A stretch of DNA of 45,123 nt from Lachnospiraceae bacterium (GTDB lineage Bacteria > Bacillota > Clostridia > Lachnospirales > Lachnospiraceae). Both the position numbers and the translations under genes were made by a program. Shown here piece after piece: positions 9,089 to 17,779 of the stretch. Below the pieces are notes generated by a model. It saw only the letters and a program-made list of their open reading frames with translations. It ran no database searches and had not been told where the DNA came from. The stretch is from assembly GCA_024698715.1 (NCBI GenBank), contig JAILRA010000096.1, positions 1 through 45,123 of the forward strand, written 5' to 3'. Positions within the stretch are counted from its first letter, which is position 1, and every line of letters starts with the position of its first letter.

Positions 9089-10102
9089 TTAATAAATGTG
9101 AATATGATTCATCAGAGAAATAAGATTATTCAAATCTCCCTTGTCATCGTCTCCCGATGTATCCACGGTCAAAACCGCATAGTCATTCGTAGTCTTCGAA
9201 TATGCAAATACCGAATAATCAAGATAATAATAATCTTCGTCATATACATAGTATTCGCAGTATGCATATTCCCATTCATCGTTGAAACTTGTAAGTTTGT
9301 CGGAATAATATTGTACTTCAATGTCTTCAAGCTCGTTATTCCAGTAATCGATCCAGTCCATGAATGAATCCATTTTAGTACTTCCGTATTCGGTATAATC
9401 CGCATATGCATATTCAGGAAAAGTAAAATATGCATCATTGTAAATGTACTGACGGAAAGGTTCATCGGAATTTAAGTCTTCATAATCCAGCGAATATCCG
9501 TACTGTTCGAGATCCTCAAAGTAAATATTTCCGACATAGAATCCGCCGCTCTGATTATAATCATTATCATTGACGTTTAAATAATCATCATAATTGCTTT
9601 CGTAATCATCGTATCCGTCCAAAAGGAAAGATTCATCCCAGTCATCATAATCAAAATTCAGATCGTCAAAATCATCCAAAAAAGTTGAGGGATCAACATC
9701 GTATTCATATCCGCTGTTCAGATCGTTGAGCAGTTCAAGATACTCAAGATATTCGGGATTGAGTCCTATTGAGTTGAATAATGATGTAAGTGCAGTAACT
9801 ACCGCAGTTCCGAAAGCTACGAGTATAAAAACAACCACTACTGCCGAAACACAGCCCCATACCAGACTGATGATCGAAAGAATGAGACCCGCAACGGCGA
9901 GACCTTTGGGATTCAGTTTTTTAGCAAGTGAAACGATCGAAAAGATCAATCCGAGAATGGCAAATAATCCGCCCAGTCCGACAAGACCGAATACCGCTGC
10001 CAAAATACCGAATACAAGAGCGGCTATACAAAGACCGGATTTTTTTGGCTGAGCCGGCGGAGCATAATAATAATTCGTATTACCCATGTTTCCGTTATCC
10101 AT
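9089..10102 (-). CDS. DUF4190-like membrane protein with Asp/Tyr-rich outer domain
   Basis: 337 aa from the ATG at 10102. That start is chosen because a perfect AGGAGG lies 7 nt before it, inside the longer reading frame that begins at 10123. A short Asn/Tyr/Pro-rich N-terminus is followed by two or three hydrophobic segments (about 24-62 and 67-108) rich in Gly/Ala/Ile/Leu, with the KKLNPKGLAVAGLILSI segment typical of DUF4190 proteins. The remaining 220 residues are outside the membrane segments and extremely acidic and aromatic, with stretches such as DDFDDLNFDYDDW and DYYYLDYSVFAYS. Similar proteins are common in Clostridia without a known role. The acidic part could bind cations or the cell wall, but this is speculation. 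The gene is co-directional with the DUF1294 and receiver genes. Confidence 0.7.
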   Translation of the reverse strand: MDNGNMGNTNYYYAPPAQPKKSGLCIAALVFGILAAVFGLVGLGGLFAILGLIFSIVSLAKKLNPKGLAVAGLILSIISLVWGCVSAVVVVFILVAFGTAVVTALTSLFNSIGLNPEYLEYLELLNDLNSGYEYDVDPSTFLDDFDDLNFDYDDWDESFLLDGYDDYESNYDDYLNVNDNDYNQSGGFYVGNIYFEDLEQYGYSLDYEDLNSDEPFRQYIYNDAYFTFPEYAYADYTEYGSTKMDSFMDWIDYWNNELEDIEVQYYSDKLTSFNDEWEYAYCEYYVYDEDYYYLDYSVFAYSKTTNDYAVLTVDTSGDDDKGDLNNLISLMNHIHIY

Positions 10103-10171
10103 TTTAATTCCTCCTATTAGCAACTATATATATTTATAACAGTTGTTCTTAATCAGGTTAAAAATACCGTC

Positions 10172-10468
10172 CTACAAAAAAATCAGGTTAAGCGGAGCAA
10201 AAGCGATAATTGCGATCGCGATCAGCTGAAGTACCAGTATTATCGGCATTCCTATAACAAAATATATATGTTTTGTTTTATGTCTGAAAATATACATTCC
10301 GGCAATCGAGCCAATCGATCCGCCGATGGCTGCCACCATAAAAAGCGTAGCCTCGGGAATGCGCCATTTTCTTCTTTTGGCTTTGACCTTATCAATGCCC
10401 ATAATGGCAAATCCGAAAAGATTGACTGCTGCCAGATATATTATGACGATAATCCAAATATCCTTCAT
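10172..10468 (-). CDS. DUF1294 family small membrane protein
   Basis: 98 aa with three to four hydrophobic segments. The family signature is complete: MGIDKVKAKRRKWRIPEATL (residues 23-42), then AAIGGSIGSIAGMYIFRHKTKH (about 46-67), with the conserved R-I-P-E, G-G and RHKT elements. DUF1294 domains have no established function; in some proteins they follow a cold-shock domain. Here it stands alone. It begins 36 nt after the argG stop and is probably co-transcribed with it. Nothing links it to arginine metabolism except position. Confidence 0.85.
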   Translation of the reverse strand: MKDIWIIVIIYLAAVNLFGFAIMGIDKVKAKRRKWRIPEATLFMVAAIGGSIGSIAGMYIFRHKTKHIYFVIGMPIILVLQLIAIAIIAFAPLNLIFL

Positions 10469-10504
10469 TATCGCTCCCGACTCAGTATTTTGCGAGGTTT
10501 CAGA

Positions 10505-11722
10505 TTACTTTTTCTCTCTTGCCTGTGCTTTCATTGCACGTACCTTTGTTGAAAGTCCGAAAAGATTGATGAATCCTTCGGCATCATGATGATCGTAAAG
10601 ATCGCCCGTAGTAAATGAAGCGATATTCTCATCATAAAGTGAATAAGGAGATGTTGTGCCGGCTTTGATGATATTTCCTTTGTAGAGTTTCATCTTAACA
10701 TCACCGGTTACCTGCTCCTGAGATTTCTCAAGGAATGCCTGGCATGCTTCTCTTAAAGGTGAGAACCATTTTCCTTCGTAAACGATCTGAGCAAACTTGT
10801 TGCCGATCTCCTGTTTCTCTCTGTAAATATCACGGTCAAGGATCAGTTCTTCGAGCTGCTGATGTGCTTCGTAAAGGATCGTTCCTCCGGGTGTTTCGTA
10901 TACACCACGTGATTTCATACCAACTACACGGTTTTCAACGATATCGATGATACCGATACCATGCTTTCCGCCGAGTTTGTTAAGGTCGCGGATGATGTCG
11001 GAAACTTTCTTCTTTTCGCCGTTGATCGCAACGGGAATACCCTTTTCAAATGAAAGAGAAACATATTCGCCTTCATCGGGAGCCTTCTCAGGTCTTACAC
11101 CGAGTACAAGAAGGTGATCGTAGTTAGGCTCATTTGCGGGATCTTCAAGTTCAAGCCCTTCGTGAGAAATGTGCCATAAGTTTCTGTCTCTTGAATATGA
11201 GTTATCAGCAGAGAAAGGAAGGTTGATTCCGTGCTGATGGCAGTACTCGATCTCCGACTCTCTCGAATCAAGTGTCCACTTGTCGTTTCTCCATGCAGCG
11301 ATGATCTTAAGATCGGGAGCAAGTGCTTTGATACCGAGTTCAAATCTGATCTGGTCGTTGCCCTTACCGGTAGCGCCGTGGCAGATTGCGGTAGCGCCTT
11401 CTTTTCTAGCTATCTCTACAAGTCTCTTTGCGATAACGGGACGTGCCATTGATGTTCCGAGAAGATACTTATTCTCGTAAACTGCATGAGCCCATACACA
11501 GGGAACTATATATTCATCACAGAATTCATCGGTTACATCTTCAATATAGAGTTTTTCCGCACCCGAGAGTTTTGCTCTTTCTTCAAGTCCGTCAAGTTCA
11601 TTGCCCTGACCGCAATCAATACAGCAACATATTACTTCATAATCAAAATTTTCCTTAAGCCAGGGGATGATAGCTGTAGTATCAAGTCCGCCGGAGTAAG
11701 CCAAAACAACTTTTTCTTTCAT
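10505..11722 (-). CDS. argG: Argininosuccinate synthase
   Basis: Joins citrulline and aspartate with ATP cleavage to argininosuccinate, the penultimate arginine step. The ATG at 11722 (405 aa) is chosen because GGAGG lies 6-10 nt before it and the protein then begins with the universal [16 protein letters not shown]; the frame stays open upstream only because it runs into the structured repeat. Landmarks: ATP-binding YSGGLDTT (9-16), [17 protein letters not shown] (about 113-129), and the citrulline/aspartate-site stretch [15 protein letters not shown]. Length is normal. argH is not in the window. The 5' region consists mainly of the 150-bp structured repeat, whose edge lies about 15 nt before the ribosome site. 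Confidence 0.97.
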   Translation of the reverse strand: MKEKVVLAYSGGLDTTAIIPWLKENFDYEVICCCIDCGQGNELDGLEERAKLSGAEKLYIEDVTDEFCDEYIVPCVWAHAVYENKYLLGTSMARPVIAKRLVEIARKEGATAICHGATGKGNDQIRFELGIKALAPDLKIIAAWRNDKWTLDSRESEIEYCHQHGINLPFSADNSYSRDRNLWHISHEGLELEDPANEPNYDHLLVLGVRPEKAPDEGEYVSLSFEKGIPVAINGEKKKVSDIIRDLNKLGGKHGIGIIDIVENRVVGMKSRGVYETPGGTILYEAHQQLEELILDRDIYREKQEIGNKFAQIVYEGKWFSPLREACQAFLEKSQEQVTGDVKMKLYKGNIIKAGTTSPYSLYDENIASFTTGDLYDHHDAEGFINLFGLSTKVRAMKAQAREKK

Positions 11723-11746
11723 AAAAGCCTCCTTTATAACTTTCAT

Positions 11747-11896
11747 CGAGTATCGGACGCAAGTATTCGCCGCGGGCACGCTCTCGCTAAAATGTCTCAC
11801 GTAGCGGACGCTAAATTCAACTTCGCATAAATGCTCGTTTCATTAAGCGCCGACGGAGCCATATTACCCGCTCGCGAACCATGCGTCCTCTCCTCG
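11747..11896 (-). repeat. Structured intergenic repeat, copy A (argG leader)
   Basis: Elements of copy A, read as minus-strand RNA. Terminal stem: GGACGCA (near 11888) pairs with TGCGTCC (near 11755). Continuing stem: TTCGC-GA-GCGGG pairs with CCCGC-G-GCGAA. Inner hairpins include GCAT-TT-ATGC and TAGC-GTCC-GCTA. An outer CGAG/CTCG pair extends the stem. The core between the stems is closely similar to copy B upstream of the AICAR transformylase gene. The element fills nearly all of the argG 5' region. It could be a cis-acting RNA leader or a palindromic mobile-type repeat. Confidence 0.7.
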
Positions 11897-11933
11897 TAAA
11901 TATTTCAAATGTATATTTTTATCTGTGATTACC

Positions 11934-13460
11934 TTATCTTCCGTACGTCCGTGTAACCTTTGAAAGATATTCCGCTGCCTCTTTACGCTTTTCGCCTTCA
12001 AGGTATGAAGGAAGTAAACGCCACTTCCAGTTATTGCCTAGTGTAGAAGGTATATTGATACGTGCATCCGAATCAAATCCGAATACATCCTGAATCGGAA
12101 TAATGCATGTATCCGCTACGGAACTTTCGGCAAGTCTTATCATTTCCTTATGAAGATTCCCGACATTCTTTATGCCAAGATACTCTTTTAAATACGCCTT
12201 GTCAACGCGCTTTAGTGTTTTGTACCAGCCTTTTACGGTGTCATTGTCATGAGTTCCCGTGTATACGACGCAGTTTTTATCGTAATTATGGGGAAGATAA
12301 TCATTGTCTTCCGCCGAATCAAAAGCAAATTCCAAAACCTTCATTCCGGGATAGCCCGTCTTTTTAACAAGTTTTAAAACCGTCGGTGTCAGGAATCCAA
12401 GATCTTCGGCTATGATCCTCGGATTTTTCAGTTCCCTGTTGATCGCCTTAAAAAGTTCAAATCCCGGACCAGGAACCCAGTAACCGAATTCCGCCGTCAG
12501 ATCACCGAACGGAATAAAATAATATTCATCAAATGCCCTGAAATGATCGATCCTTACAACATCATACAGTTCAAAACATTTTGAAAGTCTCTTTATCCAC
12601 CATGAATAACCGTCTTTTTTATGGACATCCCAGTCATATAAAGGATTGCCCCAGAGCTGACCTGTGGCTGAAAAATAATCGGGAGGACAGCCCGCAACTC
12701 CCTTTGGTCTTAATTCCTCATCAAAAATAAAAAGTTCCGGATTTGCCCATGTGTCCGCCGAATCCGATGCCACATAAATAGGTATGTCGCCAATGATCTC
12801 GATTCCTTTTTCATTCGCATATTTTTTAAGCGAAAGCCACTGCTTCTTAAAGAAATACTGAAGGAATTTATAAAACCCGATCTGAGGTGCAAGTTCTTTT
12901 CGGGCATTGGTCATTGCCTTTTCATCACGAAGTCTTAATTCATCTTCCCAATCGTAAATGGAAACTCCGTTCTTGCTGTCCTTTATCGCCATGTAAAGTG
13001 CATAATCATCAAGCCAGTATTCTTCATCCAGGATGAATTTCGCATAATCCTTATCGGACTCGATATAACTTCTTTCGTATGCACGTCTCAAAAGAGAAAA
13101 CCTTGCATGATACTGTGCTTCATAATCTACGTGATTGTTTTTTTCGTCATCGCCCGCTTTTTTATACCATTCGTTCGACTCGTAATACTCTTCATATGCT
13201 TCATCGCATTCTTCTGCCGACAGCCATCCGTTATCGATAAATTCCTGAAGATCAATAAAATACGGATTACCCGCAAATGTCGAAAATGACTGGTACGGTG
13301 AATCGCCATAGCCTGTCGGTCCCAGCGGAAGGATCTGCCAGAATTTCTGTCCCGACTCAACCAAAAAGTAAACAAAATCATAAGCCTCTTTTGAGAAGCA
13401 TCCGATTCCGTATTTATTTGGAAGGCTGAATATCGCAGCCAAAATTCCGCTTTTTCTCAT
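11934..13460 (-). CDS. malQ: 4-alpha-glucanotransferase (amylomaltase)
   Basis: GH77 enzyme that disproportionates maltodextrins so that glycogen phosphorylase can keep shortening them. At 508 aa it is the bacterial short form. Motifs: the N-terminal GILAAIFSLPNKYGIGCFS, then LPLGPTGYGDSPYQSFSTFA (about 45-64), IGDIPIYVASDSADTWANP, and GCPPDYFSATGQLWGNPLYDW. The catalytic nucleophile is D305 in VRIDHFRAF, the acid/base E352 in IIAEDLGFLTP, and the transition-state aspartate D405 in GTHDND. It lies 8 nt after a small unknown gene and close behind glgP, so the three form a glycogen/maltodextrin-breakdown operon. Its ribosome site is weak, suggesting translation coupled to the upstream gene. Confidence 0.96.
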   Translation of the reverse strand: MRKSGILAAIFSLPNKYGIGCFSKEAYDFVYFLVESGQKFWQILPLGPTGYGDSPYQSFSTFAGNPYFIDLQEFIDNGWLSAEECDEAYEEYYESNEWYKKAGDDEKNNHVDYEAQYHARFSLLRRAYERSYIESDKDYAKFILDEEYWLDDYALYMAIKDSKNGVSIYDWEDELRLRDEKAMTNARKELAPQIGFYKFLQYFFKKQWLSLKKYANEKGIEIIGDIPIYVASDSADTWANPELFIFDEELRPKGVAGCPPDYFSATGQLWGNPLYDWDVHKKDGYSWWIKRLSKCFELYDVVRIDHFRAFDEYYFIPFGDLTAEFGYWVPGPGFELFKAINRELKNPRIIAEDLGFLTPTVLKLVKKTGYPGMKVLEFAFDSAEDNDYLPHNYDKNCVVYTGTHDNDTVKGWYKTLKRVDKAYLKEYLGIKNVGNLHKEMIRLAESSVADTCIIPIQDVFGFDSDARINIPSTLGNNWKWRLLPSYLEGEKRKEAAEYLSKVTRTYGR

Positions 13461-13468
13461 TTTTTAAC

Positions 13469-13732
13469 CTATACTACCGGATAATTTGCAGTTTCATATT
13501 GTTTCCAATACCTGAGAATATAGTCTGCATCTACTTCATCATCCAAGAATCTTTTTATTTCTTTGATTTCATCCATAAATTCCGGCAAAACTCTTTTATC
13601 TATTTCACTTTCACATTTTCTTTCTACGGCATTTAACCAAAAATCAGAGTAATCTTTACCGCTTATTCCGTTTATATAATTCATGTGACTGTCTACACAT
13701 CTTTTTACATCACCGGCTATATCCAAAAGCAT
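13469..13732 (-). CDS. Small hypothetical protein between glgP and malQ
   Basis: 87 aa, acidic, with no membrane segment or signal peptide; not recognised. The sequence looks mainly alpha-helical, with charged/aromatic spacing (DYSDFWLNAVERKCESEID, then ILRYWKQYETANYPVV). A GAGGG ribosome site precedes the ATG. It is 8 nt from malQ and 40 nt after glgP, so it belongs to the same transcript. An adaptor or regulator of one of the two enzymes is one possibility, but a recent insertion cannot be excluded. Codon use looks native. Confidence 0.6.
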   Translation of the reverse strand: MLLDIAGDVKRCVDSHMNYINGISGKDYSDFWLNAVERKCESEIDKRVLPEFMDEIKEIKRFLDDEVDADYILRYWKQYETANYPVV

Positions 13733-13772
13733 ATTATTCCCTCATCTTATCCATAATCATATAAATTTACCT

Positions 13773-16115
13773 TTATACTATCGATACCTTAATATCTTTC
13801 TTTGGGAAAAGTTTCCATATGTCTCGGTTGTAATCCTCGATGGTTCTGTCGGAAGAGAAGAAACCGGCTTTGGCGATGTTGGTAAGCATCATCTTCTGCC
13901 ATTTTGACCTGTCTTCGTAATCTTCTATCATCCTGTCTTTAACTTCGATGTATTCCTCAAGGTCGATAAGCGTCATGAACCAGTCTTTATTAAGCAATTC
14001 TTTGTAAAGACGTTCAAGATTTTTTTTATGTCCGACCTTCAATGCTTCTTTGGACACGATAAAGTCTACCGCTTCTTTTATGACTTCAGACTTCTTATAG
14101 TAATCTTTTGATACATAATCCGCTTTTACATAATGCTCAATGACTTCGTCGCTTGACACACCGAATTCGTAAATGTTTTCTTTACCGACGAGTTCAGCGA
14201 TCTCAACATTTGCTCCGTCGGCGGTACCGAGTGTTACCGCACCGTTTAACATGAACTTCATGTTACCCGTACCTGATGCTTCCTTGCTGGCAAGCGAGAT
14301 CTGCTCGGAAATATCACATGCGGGAATGAGTTTTTCCGCATAACTTACATTGTAGTTTTCAAGCATTACAACCTTCATATACTTGTTTACGTCGGGATCG
14401 TTGTTTACGATCTCCTGTAAAACAAGAATGAGATGAATGATATCCTGTGCGATAACATAAGCGGGAGCAGCCTTGGCACCGAAGATAAATGTGATCGGTC
14501 TTACGGGTTTCTTTCCGCCTTTTATCTCAAGATACTTATGAATGATGTAAAGAGCATTCATCTGCTGTCTCTTGTATTCATGAAGTCTCTTTGCCTGAAT
14601 ATCGAAGATCGAATCCGTATCTATCTCCACTCCTGCTTTTTCTTTCAGATATTCTGCAAATTCAACTTTTTTGGTATGTTTTATTTCTTCTATTCCTTTA
14701 AGAACATCGGCATCATCTTTGAACTCAAGAAGCTTTTCGAGATCATTGGCATTCTTCTTGTATGAAGTACCGATCTTCTCATCCAGAAATGCGCAAAGTT
14801 CGGGATTGCATGATAAAAGCCATCTTCTGAATGTGATTCCGTTGGTCTTGTTGTTAAACTTTTCGGGGTAGATCTTGTAAAAAGCATTTAATTCCGAGTT
14901 CTTCAAAATATCGGTATGGATCGCGGCAACACCGTTGATTGAGAAGCCGTAATGAATATCGATATGAGCCATGTGAACTCTTTCGTCCTTGTCGATAATG
15001 GCTACCTTGGGATCTTTGTATTTTGCTTTTGCTCTCTTGTCGAGTTCCTTGATGATGGGGATCAGCTGGGGAACAACTTTTTCAAGATATTTGAGCGGCC
15101 ATTTTTCAAGAGCTTCCGAAAGGATCGTATGGTTGGTATATGCACAAGTCTTTGATACGATCTCGATCGCCTCGTCGATACCGATTCCTTTTTCGCTTGT
15201 CATGATCCTGATAAGCTCGGGAATGATCAGTGTCGGGTGAGTATCGTTGATCTGGATCACGCAGAAATCATACATGTGTCTTAAGTCGTACTTTCTTTCC
15301 CTGAGTTCATAGAGAATAAACTGTGCGGCATTGGAGCACATAAAATACTGCTGGTAAATACGAAGAAGATTGCCCGCTTCATCCGAATCATCGGGATAAA
15401 GGAACAATGTAAGATTCTTTTCTATTTCTTTTTTGTCAAAAGTGATCCCTTCTTTTACAAGCTTCTCATCCACGCTTTCAAGATCGAAGAGATGAAGTCT
15501 GTTGACACCGTTTTCATATCCGATCACATCTATGTCATAAAGTCTGGATCTGACGCTGCAGTCTTTAAAAACCACCGTAAAAGAAGTATCCGTTTTTCTG
15601 AGCCAGCTGATCTCTTCGATCCAGTCGTTCTTTTCTGCACACTGAAGATTGTCTCTGAACTCCTGTTTGAAAAGTCCGAAATGATAATTGAGTCCTATGC
15701 CGGCACCGGGTAATCCGAGTGTTGCTATCGAATCCATAAAGCATGCGGCAAGTCTTCCGAGTCCACCGTTTCCGAGTGAAGGTTCGGGTTCCACTTCTTC
15801 AATGAGTGCGATATCTTTTCCGTTCTTTGCAAGTACTTCTTTTACCTTGTCGTAAATCCCAAGATTGATGAGATTGTTAGTCAGAAGTCTTCCGATAAGG
15901 AACTCTGCGGAAATATAATATACCTTCTTCTCACCGTTTATCCTGTCCGTAACATTGGTCAGGTCTTTGGTAAAAAGAAGTATCACATAGTATGCTTCGC
16001 GATCTGATAATTCCTTCAGATCCTTACCGAAAATTTTATTTGAAATATAATCAAGGCCCTCTTCCATGTTGGCTTCGAGCAATTGTTTCTGGATCATCTC
16101 TGCCTGTAATGACAT
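13773..16115 (-). CDS. glgP: Glycogen/maltodextrin phosphorylase
   Basis: GT35 enzyme that releases glucose 1-phosphate from the ends of alpha-1,4-glucans. 780 aa, slightly short for the family but with every block present: [14 protein letters not shown] (65-78), [19 protein letters not shown] (111-129), [15 protein letters not shown] (137-151), [14 protein letters not shown] (327-340), [12 protein letters not shown] (509-520), and the PLP-lysine block [20 protein letters not shown] with K620. The start has an AAGAAGG site. A consensus promoter lies just upstream, so glgP leads the glgP-small-malQ operon. No glycogen synthesis genes are in the window. Whether the preferred substrate is glycogen or maltodextrin is not visible from sequence. 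Confidence 0.96.
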   Translation of the reverse strand: MSLQAEMIQKQLLEANMEEGLDYISNKIFGKDLKELSDREAYYVILLFTKDLTNVTDRINGEKKVYYISAEFLIGRLLTNNLINLGIYDKVKEVLAKNGKDIALIEEVEPEPSLGNGGLGRLAACFMDSIATLGLPGAGIGLNYHFGLFKQEFRDNLQCAEKNDWIEEISWLRKTDTSFTVVFKDCSVRSRLYDIDVIGYENGVNRLHLFDLESVDEKLVKEGITFDKKEIEKNLTLFLYPDDSDEAGNLLRIYQQYFMCSNAAQFILYELRERKYDLRHMYDFCVIQINDTHPTLIIPELIRIMTSEKGIGIDEAIEIVSKTCAYTNHTILSEALEKWPLKYLEKVVPQLIPIIKELDKRAKAKYKDPKVAIIDKDERVHMAHIDIHYGFSINGVAAIHTDILKNSELNAFYKIYPEKFNNKTNGITFRRWLLSCNPELCAFLDEKIGTSYKKNANDLEKLLEFKDDADVLKGIEEIKHTKKVEFAEYLKEKAGVEIDTDSIFDIQAKRLHEYKRQQMNALYIIHKYLEIKGGKKPVRPITFIFGAKAAPAYVIAQDIIHLILVLQEIVNNDPDVNKYMKVVMLENYNVSYAEKLIPACDISEQISLASKEASGTGNMKFMLNGAVTLGTADGANVEIAELVGKENIYEFGVSSDEVIEHYVKADYVSKDYYKKSEVIKEAVDFIVSKEALKVGHKKNLERLYKELLNKDWFMTLIDLEEYIEVKDRMIEDYEDRSKWQKMMLTNIAKAGFFSSDRTIEDYNRDIWKLFPKKDIKVSIV

Positions 16116-16151
16116 TTTTATCTACCTTCTTTCAAAAAGATATTCCTTACA

Positions 16152-16180
16152 ATTTTACATCATAAATACCGCTAATTCAA
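16152..16180 (-). promoter_or_regulatory. Predicted sigma-70 promoter of glgP
   Basis: Minus-strand TTGAAT (16180-16175) and TAAAAT (16157-16152) are spaced by exactly 17 nt. The -10 box is 36 nt before the glgP start. Matched by eye. Confidence 0.6.
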
Positions 16181-16228
16181 TAAATAAAACTACTTTAATT
16201 TATTAGCACATACTTCGTTCGGGCATTT

Positions 16229-17779
16229 TTATTCATTCGAAAGTGTCACTGTATTTTTACCGAAATACCTAGCGTAAGCCTCATTAACCCAGTCGGTATT
16301 ATCAGTTGAAATATCCACGAAATGCAAAAGATACGGCATTCTCGTGTAAGGCTTAAACACTGCGTCCGTAACATCAGGATCGTTCAATACTTCAAGACGC
16401 TCTTCCCATTCTGCCCGATAGATTCCAGCTTCGTTTTCCCTTAAGGAATAGTATGCGGAGATCGATGTCGCAGTCTTTCCGTAGTACTTATATATGCAGA
16501 ATGCGATAAGGACCGTTGCCAGAAATGCAATCGGAAGTTTTAAAAACTTTATGACTTTTTTAAGATCGGCTACGGTTTTTTTATCATAATTTCCTTCGCT
16601 TAAATCTTCATTTTTTTCACTGCAGTTTCGTTCGCTTTTTTTCTTTTTCAGTCCTTCAAAAAGATCGGATAAATATCCGGTCCAGTACCAGAGATTCAAG
16701 GGTAAAAGAAGAAACATCGTAAACCTGTAGAGATTCTGAACCCTGTACATTCCGATGATCTTTAAAGCATAAAGATTGGACGTGAACATCGATGCAAAAA
16801 CACAGAATGAGAACAACGTGAAAAGTACCGGAAATCTGAATCTTATCTTTTTGTTTTTCATCATTCCGATAAAAAGCGGAAGCAGGAAAACGTTCAAAAG
16901 AATGACCGGAAGATTCGTCCATGTTTTGATATATTTTGCAGCCTCGACAAATGACATCATTATCGCATGCAAAGCCGTGTCTCCTTCGCCTGCGGATGCC
17001 TGCCTTACACCCGCTCCGGGGCTCAACGCATTAAGCGCAAACAGCGCAACAAACCAAATGAACAGAGTGATGAAAAATACTCTGTTTCTTTTTTCGAAAA
17101 AAGATGAGATCATTACGATCCCTGTCAGGCATAAAGCAGCAAGTCCGGTAACATAGTTTGAACCTGCAATGACAAACGCCATCACAAAGATCAGTACCCG
17201 AAGGATCGCGGGATGATCTTCGTCAGAAACAAGCATGGAATAAAGAAGTGCAAAATACAGAATACTGACCGCAAAAGGGAAAGTGTAGAGTGCCACGCTC
17301 GGCATCCAGAAAAAAGCCTCCATACCCGAAGGAGGAAGCAGTATCTGAAACATTATCACGGGAAGGATCGCAGTTACCGCTTTGACTGTCGTTGTTCCCT
17401 GAACCTTATGAAACAAAAAGAATGCGGCAAGAGTTTCGAAAACGATCAGTGAAATGAGACCGATAAATGTCGATACAAAATATGCTTTTTCGGCGAATAT
17501 CGCAAGAAGCACAAAATAAAGCCAGTCCGCGAAATACAATCCCTGCCAGCTTTTCCATGTCTCATATGACTGAACCGCTTCGTACCACAGTGTCTTTAAG
17601 ACCGAATGCGATTCTTTCCACACGCCGCCGACCTGATACATATAACTGAAATCATCTGCGGACATAAAAGAATATTTGGAGATCATGAAAAGAGGAATGA
17701 GAATGATAACGAGTGTTACCGTCAGACCTGAAAGTATTAAAATATCAAAAATATCAGTCCTGTTTTTCATTTCTTTCAT
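16229..17779 (-). CDS. Polytopic membrane protein, DUF6056/GT-C-like
   Basis: 516 aa with about ten to twelve hydrophobic segments. After the first segment comes an outward loop with SADDFSYMYQVGG (about 38-50) and then WQGLYFADW (about 78-86). The acidic DDF/DDL motif after TM1, followed by a W-x-G-R/L pattern, and a later SPGAGVRQA (compare APGNFVRNA in the protein at 38605) point to the same DUF6056-type family. Such proteins resemble GT-C glycosyltransferases, which use lipid-linked sugars and act outside the membrane; activity is not shown. A charged cytoplasmic loop (KKKKSERNCSEKNEDLSEG) lies near residue 385. Its start overlaps the preceding gene by 26 nt, so the two are translationally linked. 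Confidence 0.65.
   Translation of the reverse strand: MKEMKNRTDIFDILILSGLTVTLVIILIPLFMISKYSFMSADDFSYMYQVGGVWKESHSVLKTLWYEAVQSYETWKSWQGLYFADWLYFVLLAIFAEKAYFVSTFIGLISLIVFETLAAFFLFHKVQGTTTVKAVTAILPVIMFQILLPPSGMEAFFWMPSVALYTFPFAVSILYFALLYSMLVSDEDHPAILRVLIFVMAFVIAGSNYVTGLAALCLTGIVMISSFFEKRNRVFFITLFIWFVALFALNALSPGAGVRQASAGEGDTALHAIMMSFVEAAKYIKTWTNLPVILLNVFLLPLFIGMMKNKKIRFRFPVLFTLFSFCVFASMFTSNLYALKIIGMYRVQNLYRFTMFLLLPLNLWYWTGYLSDLFEGLKKKKSERNCSEKNEDLSEGNYDKKTVADLKKVIKFLKLPIAFLATVLIAFCIYKYYGKTATSISAYYSLRENEAGIYRAEWEERLEVLNDPDVTDAVFKPYTRMPYLLHFVDISTDNTDWVNEAYARYFGKNTVTLSNE

Noticed and set aside
11723-11800. Longer argG starting at 11800
   Set aside because: The 26 extra codons fall in the structured repeat. 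The ATG at 11722 has a strong ribosome site and gives the universal N-terminus.
11747-11896. T-box or known amino-acid riboswitch before argG
   Set aside because: No T-box sequence (GGTGGNACCGCG type), no specifier-loop layout and no terminator with a T tract; the same core also precedes a purine gene.
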